Of a DNA stretch of 64,000 nt, positions 57,966-64,000 are shown piece after piece. The DNA comes from Papaver somniferum. Its lineage: Eukaryota > Streptophyta > Magnoliopsida > Ranunculales > Papaveraceae. The stretch is from the NCBI RefSeq assembly GCF_003573695.1, contig NC_039362.1, positions 8,718,088 to 8,782,087 on the forward strand, read 5' to 3'. The first letter of the stretch is position 1. Every line of letters begins with the position of its first letter. Position numbers and translations under genes: made by a program. The notes below the pieces were generated by a model. It saw only the letters and a program-made list of their open reading frames with translations. It made no database searches and was not told where the DNA came from.

Positions 57966-58197
57966 TTTGGTATCAAGAGCTTTGGTTTGATTCTCAAGGG
58001 GAAAAGGTGTGATTGGTGAAGATATTTGTTTTTGTGGTGAACACTACTAATCTCTTTCTCAAGTATTTTTGGTTGATTATTATGTTCTTTGATAGTGTTT
58101 TCAAATTGGGTATTTGAATCTTATATTGATTTCACTATGGGTTATAGAAGAGAAGTTAATTTGGGTAGGATTCATTCAAAGGATGTGTTAATGAATA

Positions 58198-58665
58198 TTG
58201 TACATGAAGTGTTTGATGATATGTATAAGAATGGGAGAAATTTGTGAAGAATATTATTGGAAACTTGTAAGTCTCCATAACCAAGAAAGGATTCTACCTA
58301 ATGATTGTGATGATGTAAGTGAACTAGAAGTATCAATTTTGGTTGGTGGATATGAGGATGAACAAATTGCCCACAAGATGTTTGATAAAATGACTCCACC
58401 AAAATTTGATAGTTATTTGAGTCACGGGGAAAGTGAAATAGTGGGTGATCTTCCAATCTATCAAGATGGCATGAATGTGGATCAAATATTTGATTATTTT
58501 ACTATCATGGACCAAGTCCTATCATGTAAGAATCAAGAGAAAGAAGAATACAATCCTTTGTGTTCAATTTTTTATGAGGTATTTAATGGTAGTGAAGTAA
58601 AAGATTTTGGTGTACCAAGGTATGATATTGAATTGGAAAATGCTATGTTAGATGCATCTCGATAA
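58198..58665 (+). pseudogene. ORF of the 422-bp-LTR element, function unknown
   Basis: 155 codons, acidic and Met/Asp/Glu-rich (RILPNDCDDVSELEVSILVG, IAHKMFDKMTPPKFDSYL, YFTIMDQVLSCKNQEKEEYN). It lies where gag would be, but no gag motif is visible. After its stop the text continues with KPKITGSKPSLKLQPNGKS-like words into the tail module at 58806. Related protein remnants of pararetro-like or Gypsy elements cannot be told apart here. Confidence 0.35.
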
Positions 58666-58805
58666 CAATTTCAAGTATGTAAACCGAAAATTACCGGAAG
58701 CAAGCCTTCACTCAAGCTACAACCAAATGGAAAGTCAATATATATTATTCCAATTTGGGCTTTCGTTAAAGACAAGTTCCATGGATTTCGTTACCGTGCA
58801 AGATT

Positions 58806-59087
58806 GATAGAAATGCTTGGTGTTTCTTTACTACTTGGAGATGCTTTTAACCATGACCTCAAAATGCTACATTTAGTTAGTAAATACAATGGAAGGTGTA
58901 GAGGTAGAATTGTCTTCAAACAAGGAAGAAGTTCAAGCACTAATGGAGAATATGCTTTGAAGAATTCGTGGACGAATTTGTTCAAACAAGGGGAGGATGA
59001 TGTATTTACAAATGAAGAAATACTTGGTGTGTCATTACTACTTGGGTATGCTCTCTACTATGACCACAAAGTGCTACATTTGGTGAG
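58806..59087 (+). pseudogene. Repeated Gypsy-like tail modules
   Basis: 58806-58999 repeats the 57360-57550 tail (VFKQGRSSSTNGEYALKNS). After GGGGAGGATGATGTATT the module ACAAATGAAGAAATACTTGG begins again (about 59005-59087), as it does at 57345. So the second LTR is only about nine bases long before other tail sequence follows. Confidence 0.5.
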
Positions 59088-61979
59088 TGATGAGTGCTAA
59101 AAAGTGCATATTTCTATATATTTTTCTTGGCATTTGACTCATCTTTTGTGCAGTAATTCTACATTTTATCCCATATTCTCTATTTTCATTGTTTTCAAGA
59201 ATAAATATTTTTCTTACTTAATTTTGCATTTTTAGGTAATAAATAAAGTATAGATGACTTGCGGAGCGGAAAAGAACTGAAGAGTAGTGAAAGGCCGGAA
59301 GAAATTACACAAGGAAGCCGCAAAGAATGGAGCGCACGTCCAAAAAGCTAGGAATGGGCTCAAGAAGGAAGAATTGTTCTTAAAGAAGATATGGGCTTGG
59401 CATACCCAAGGCCCAAAACCCTTACCCAAACCCATTTTCTATATCCATACCCGCCTCCGTTCTCAGCCGTTAGATCGGATCCATCTCATCATCCAATGGT
59501 CGCTTCTTCATCGTTCATCAAAATCTGAAGTCCCTGCAAAACACCATAGTACCTAAATTCCAAGCCTTCAGATTAGATCACATTTAGATCCTACGGTCGC
59601 TTCTTTGCCTGCTCATCAAATCTCGATACTTCCGCTTAACACTACAGCACCTAACCTCGATCTTCGTCGTTAACTTTGTTGTATTTCACAATCCAACGGT
59701 CGAAGTGATTCATCTCTCATACCACCGTTAGATCTACCAACCATCTTCACATCCAACGCGTCTCCTCGCTAGACATCAAAGTTTGATGAACCCGCTCAAC
59801 ACCTTAGCCATCGAACCCATCGACCTCAAGCCAAACACCCTCTTCTTCCCAAATCATTTTCTTTCCCCAAAACTTCTTATCCACCACCATACCGCCTGCA
59901 ACTCCACTGCCACCACCATCTCTTCCATCACCACCTCGAGCTTCACCATCTCCATTTTCTCGACAAAATCAGAGCCTTCACCATCATCCAGCTCCCTAGT
60001 ATTTCCCTTTCTTGTTCTTAGCATCAACCCTAGGTGCTACAGATAAGAAAGAGAAAAGCTAGGGCATCAGTAGACGCAATTGGGAGCAGTTCGAGCTGAG
60101 GAGGAGCAGAGGGAACATCAACAGGGCATGGGTCGAGCAGAATTCACACATGGGTGAGAGAATTTGATTTTCCCCAAATCAATTTAGGGTTTTCAAATTT
60201 TAGGGTTTCTCAAAATTAGGGATTTTGTTGTAAACTATAAGTAGGAACTGATGTAGGATGTTAAAGGGTGTTCTTGGTTAGCCGAGACACCCCCTAATTG
60301 GGTTAATTTAATGTCACTGTTAATTTTTAGGGTTCTTGTTTTGCAATTTTCATTCACTGTTTAGTAGTTTAAATGTTGTGTTGTTCCTGTTAAATGTGTG
60401 TTGTTCCTGTTAATGTGTGTTGTTTACATGTGTGTTACTGTTTTGCCATTCTAAATGTGTTCCTGTTAAATGTGTTGTTCCTGTTAAATGTGTGTTGTTT
60501 AAATGTGTGTTGTTCCTGTTAATCATGTTTAGTTCCATTGTAGTGTTAATTATGTTCTGAGTTCACTGTTGAGGCTCAGATGAAACCTTAGTGCACTAAT
60601 GAATGATGAATTGCTAGAAAGGCCTGTTTTGCTTGAGTAATGGGAAGAAGTTGGTGCTCTGATATGCCTGTGATTGACTGTGCTTTCAAAAGACAGTCAA
60701 TGCTAGGGGAAAATCAGTGAGCAAGCTGATTCTCTTCCCATTCTAGTTGGATGCTTAAGTTTTTGCATTGTTTAGCTAGGACACAAGGTGGATTCTAAGC
60801 CTTAGATTAGCCAGAACTGCAACCTCCTCTCTGCCCTTGGCTCATAGCCTTGGTTTACTTCAATACCATTGCTTCACATCATCTTCACTGTCACCTTTCT
60901 CTTACCACTTTCTTTTGTAACTTACTTTGCTTCGTTGGCACTTTGCCACTGTTAACAATCACCATTTCACTACCATCTTCATTGTCATTGTAAATTCCAT
61001 CCTTGGCCCTGTGTGATTTTGTTTCATGTCTGCCTTTGCTTCTGCTGCCTTGTTCTCCCCCTGCTGCTACTACTTGCTGCTGCTCTCCCTTTCCCTGCTG
61101 AAGCCACCGCTGCTGCTGCAACTGAGCTTGGCTCAGCTAAGACCACAGTTCAGGTTAAGGCCCAGCCACAGTTCACTGTGAAAGCCCAGCTCACAGTTCA
61201 CTTTCCAAGCTAAGGCCTGTCACTGTCAAGCCCAGATCCTCATATAAGCCAACTGAGCCCAAAGCTCACTTCAACACTGAGCCCAAGTTCAGTTCATTGA
61301 AACCAAAGCCCAACTGGGTTTTTGCAACAATATCAGAGCAGCTGGGCTGTGCTTAAAAGGTAACCCATTTAAGAGAACCCGAATTGTGGGCTTCCAATTT
61401 TTTTAATTGTGGGCTTGTAATATTAAAGCCAATTTTTGGGCTTTTTATTTTCTGTTGGGTTTGTAATTAATTTTTGTGGGCTTGTTTGTTTAATTTGTGG
61501 GCTTGTTTTTAATTTTTGTGAGCTTGTTTAATTTGGACTGGTATTTTGTATTCTGGGTTTTTAAACCCAGCTGAGCTTGTAACCGATCACGCTAGGTTAA
61601 CTCGTTAGTGGGCCGAGTACCCAAATTCTAGGCCGAGATTTTGGACTCAGTTTCACCAAACGTTTTCAAACCAGCTGAGCCAAAGCAAACACAAAACCAA
61701 CAGTGGGCTTGCTCCCATTCAAAAACCAAATTTTTTCTTTTTTAAAAAAAAAAAAAATAAAAATTTACTTTTCTCCCATTCAAGAACCAAATTTTACTTG
61801 CTCCCATTTTAACAACCAAATTTTTTTCTTCTTTATCCTATTAAAACCAAACTTGCTCCCAAATTTTAAAAAAATCAAAAAATGTCTCCCACCAAAACCA
61901 AATTTTTCCCAAAAATCCAAACCCATTAAAAACCAAATTTTGGGCTTTGTAACATAGTTACTTAGCTTTTGAGCCAATC
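59088..61979 (+). repeat. 5' LTR and leader of terminal element
   Basis: No gene. GTTCCTGTTAAATGTGTGTT-type words repeat irregularly at about 60370-60530. CTGCTGCTG-rich text lies at 61030-61115, and GTGGGCTTGT repeats at 61390-61530. Poly-A and CCAAATTTT-rich DNA at 61720-61950. LTR/leader border not determined. Confidence 0.5.
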
Positions 61980-63707
61980 ATGTCTAGATTTTGGCCTGCT
62001 TCGGGGAGTGGAAACAAAACACTTAGAGAACTTGCTTACGGGCCAAATTCACATTGTGATCCTCCCCCATTCCATGATGTCAATAGTTATAGGAATTATA
62101 ATGGACATTTTCAAAGTCCCGAGCCGCAATACATGAACCCTAATGACTATTCATACATGCATCATTCATCGCAACGTGAAAATGAACATTTTGCTAGTGC
62201 CTCACTCACACAATCATCACTGATCGATCAAATAGAAGCTCGAATCACATCTTTAGAAATGCAATCACATGAGGAATCTGTCACATCTAATTTTCTTAGG
62301 CAACCTGAAATCTATGCATGTCCCGCATGTGGTAGTTTAGACCACCCTGTTGAGAATTGTCATATTTTGCATAATTTTAGGCAATCTAGAGAAAATCCAA
62401 GGTATGAAATGCCCATAAATTGTGAGAATGGTAGTCATTGGGACCATAATCAATCCTTTGAGGGTTGCGATCAATATTTTGTAAACCCTAATGACCATGC
62501 ACACATGTACCAATTACCACAATTTGAACATGAAGAATTTTGTACCCCCATGAATTTAGACTCCACCACAGAAGCTTTCAGACTCAGTGAGCAAAAATTC
62601 GATAGATCTACATCACGAATTCATGCATATTTAGATCAGATTTTGCTTCACCTACAAAAGGAGGAAACTCATGAGGAAATGTATGTTGTCCCTAATGAAG
62701 TGTCTAGTCCCATTCATGTAAATAATGTTGAATATGAACCTAATTTAGAGGAACATGAATCGACTAATGACACCACCACTGTTAATGAGGACCAATATGC
62801 ATGCTACCATGATGATGATTATGATGATTATGATGATATGTTAGAAGAACATGAAAATATTGTGGAACCTGTTGGTTCAATAACATATGGCTTCTCGCCC
62901 TCGACCTTCATGAATGTTGTTTTTTCTAATACTCATTGTAATTCATATGATTTTGATATTGACATGGTATTCGTACAATTATTCTGTGAAGATGAGCATG
63001 ACATAGGAATAGTTGAATCTTCTGTAGACACTAATATGCATGAAAATATATTTGATGTGTCTGATTCTCTACGTAGTTCACATTGTGATATTTCTCCTGA
63101 TTTGCCGATGCATGAGAATAAATTTGTTGATGATGTTGATGACTCTGATTGTGATCTTGCCAATTTGTTTGATGATTGTGAGCATGTTGTGACACGTGTA
63201 GAAGACTTAGGAGATGTTGATGTGATTAGTAATGATGTGCCTATCTTCCTACATGAGTCACAATCTGATGGCCTTCCACCCAACCTAGATTTGGTTTGTA
63301 CCCATATTGTCAAACCGACTTTTCTGAGAGTCCCTAATCTAGGTTTGGAACTGTGTGCTTCCCAAGTCCTCTTGGACTATTTTGCTTCTAAGTATAATAC
63401 ATTTGAGGAACCACAGTTGGAATTAGCATGTGTACCCGTCCCTAGCACAGTTCATTTCGAGCTAGACCTTTTGCATGATGAACCCCCAAAACTGCGCGAT
63501 TTTGTTTTCAAAATTATATCTTCTGTAAAATCCAGGTTTGGGGGTAGCTCATTTTGTTTCACAGCTTCACTTGCATGCCTATCATATTATTATTGTGTGA
63601 AGCTGTTGAAACCTCTACACTTTGTCTTTTGGGTTGATCCTCAACTCTTTAGATTGTTAGTGTATGGTGAATTTTTTGTATATAATCCAGTAGATAAAAT
63701 TTCTTAA
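61980..63707 (+). CDS. Gag-like protein with CCHC knuckle and membrane-like DPQLFRLL C-terminus
   Basis: 575 intact codons from ATG 61980. Order: Tyr/His/Asn-rich N-terminus, short helical part (SLIDQIEARITSLEMQ), a CX2CX4HX4C knuckle CPACGSLDHPVENC (about residues 114-127), a second Tyr/His-rich part, and an acidic run (HDDDYDDYDDMLEEHE). A long acidic middle follows, then hydrophobic FCFTASLACLSYYYCVKLL and a WVDPQLFRLLVYG end. The knuckle indicates RNA binding as in retrotransposon gag. The C-terminal half is unknown and is shared with the nested element 17232-22327. Start chosen as the first ATG of an open frame. It is intact while all other element ORFs here are broken, so the insertion may be younger. 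Confidence 0.7.
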   Translation: MSRFWPASGSGNKTLRELAYGPNSHCDPPPFHDVNSYRNYNGHFQSPEPQYMNPNDYSYMHHSSQRENEHFASASLTQSSLIDQIEARITSLEMQSHEESVTSNFLRQPEIYACPACGSLDHPVENCHILHNFRQSRENPRYEMPINCENGSHWDHNQSFEGCDQYFVNPNDHAHMYQLPQFEHEEFCTPMNLDSTTEAFRLSEQKFDRSTSRIHAYLDQILLHLQKEETHEEMYVVPNEVSSPIHVNNVEYEPNLEEHESTNDTTTVNEDQYACYHDDDYDDYDDMLEEHENIVEPVGSITYGFSPSTFMNVVFSNTHCNSYDFDIDMVFVQLFCEDEHDIGIVESSVDTNMHENIFDVSDSLRSSHCDISPDLPMHENKFVDDVDDSDCDLANLFDDCEHVVTRVEDLGDVDVISNDVPIFLHESQSDGLPPNLDLVCTHIVKPTFLRVPNLGLELCASQVLLDYFASKYNTFEEPQLELACVPVPSTVHFELDLLHDEPPKLRDFVFKIISSVKSRFGGSSFCFTASLACLSYYYCVKLLKPLHFVFWVDPQLFRLLVYGEFFVYNPVDKIS

Positions 63708-63896
63708 AAACCCTTTTGTTCCTTTTGTATATATTTTGCTAATCCAATATGATCTCGGCTGACATATGATTGGATTCTTGCCTTGAATAACGGAGTTCTA
63801 ATATTGCTTTCGCCGAAATCGGGTATTCTCTTTCCTTTTTCTCTACTCAACATGATCCTCTTCATATGTTGTATTATAATTTTGTTCATATTTTGA

Positions 63897-63914
63897 AACA
63901 TTGAGGACAATGTT
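63897..63914 (+). repeat. Conserved AACATTGAGGACAATGTT motif
   Basis: Seven-base stem (AACATTG/CAATGTT) with a four-base loop. Identical to the minus strand at 19838-19855. Confidence 0.8.
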
Positions 63915-63915
63915 T

Positions 63916-63925
63916 NNNNNNNNNN
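63916..63925. other. Assembly gap (10 N)
   Basis: Ten N in a row; true length unknown. Confidence 0.99.
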
Positions 63926-64000
63926 CCTGTGTGATTTTGTTTCATGTCTGCCTTTGCTTCTGCTGCCTTGTTCTCCCCCTGCTGCTACTACTTGCTGCTG
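63926..64000 (+). repeat. Second copy of LTR segment 61008-61082
   Basis: 75 bases identical by eye to 61008-61082 (CCTGTGTGATTTTGTTTCAT onward). It is either the 3' LTR of the terminal element or an assembly overlap. Confidence 0.85.

Larger units (their letters stand above)
59088..63915 (+). mobile_element. Non-autonomous LTR element (Tat/Athila-like), 3' end lost in assembly gap
   Basis: TGATGAGTGCTAAAAAGTGC at 59088 looks like an LTR start. The ORF 61980-63707 is followed by AACATTGAGGACAATGTT (63897-63914), the same 18 bases found before the 3' LTR of the nested element 17232-22327. Sequence after the gap repeats part of the LTR. No pol seen in the visible interior. Exact LTR end and primer site not identified. 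Confidence 0.65.

Noticed and set aside
59783..61213. ORFs rich in Ser, Thr, Pro, Gln or Leu
   Set aside because: They follow CACCAC, CTGCTG and CCATC low-complexity runs inside an LTR.

Overview
The window is plant nuclear DNA. It is AT-rich, has spliced-gene fragments with GT-AG-type borders, and is dominated by nested LTR retrotransposons. No bacterial, organellar, tRNA, rRNA or CRISPR signal was seen. The style of the LTR families suggests a eudicot, possibly Papaver or a relative, but that is an impression and not a demonstration. Only two host genes are recognisable and both look broken: a MORF/RIP-type organellar RNA-editing factor (exon 1 at 40573-40904, exon 2 at about 50191-50336) and a piece of an SP1-like chloroplast outer-envelope E3 ubiquitin ligase (53318-53895).

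Layout. Positions 1-38261 are retrotransposon nests. Family A is a Copia-type, SIRE-like group with 2.3-2.5 kb LTRs, an initiator-tRNA-Met primer site and an AAAGGGGGAGA polypurine tract. It has a degenerate gag and a second short ORF but no pol. Copies are A1 (1-7010, minus, cut by the window edge), a truncated LTR (7526-8877), A2 (10697-24544, flanked by TTTAT) and A3 (26082-38261, flanked by GTTTC/GTTGC). A2's 3' LTR is split by a minus-strand non-autonomous element (17232-22327, flanked by TCTAT). A3's 5' LTR is split by a probable solo LTR (27137-30912) whose core is a two-level tandem repeat. Between them lies older material: a stop-interrupted ORF at 8892-9872, a promoter-bearing LTR-like piece at 24550-25260 and a 48-bp copy of MORF exon 1 at 25345-25392.

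Positions 38262-53895 are the gene-bearing part. A complete but dead Copia element (41673-49114, flanked by ATAAA) lies inside the long first intron of the MORF gene. The +1 base of that intron's donor site appears changed. Further on are a Myb/SANT-like exon remnant (50611-50886, minus), a TIR element (52009-53247) carrying an array of small hairpins, and the SP1-like fragment.

Positions 54525-64000 are again mobile DNA: a compact element with 258-bp LTRs (54525-57288, flanked by ACTAC), a broken element with a 422-bp LTR, and a Tat/Athila-like non-autonomous element from about 59088. The last has a 575-codon ORF (61980-63707) with a CCHC knuckle and a membrane-like C-terminus. A 10-N assembly gap at 63916-63925 is followed by 75 bases that repeat 61008-61082.

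The genes do not form a working unit. The window mainly records insertion, truncation and decay around two eroded organelle-related genes. The least explained structures are the hierarchical repeat in the solo LTR, the hairpin array in the TIR element, the swapped palindromic arrays in family A LTRs, and two unexplained proteins: the family A second ORF and the DPQLFRLL protein.
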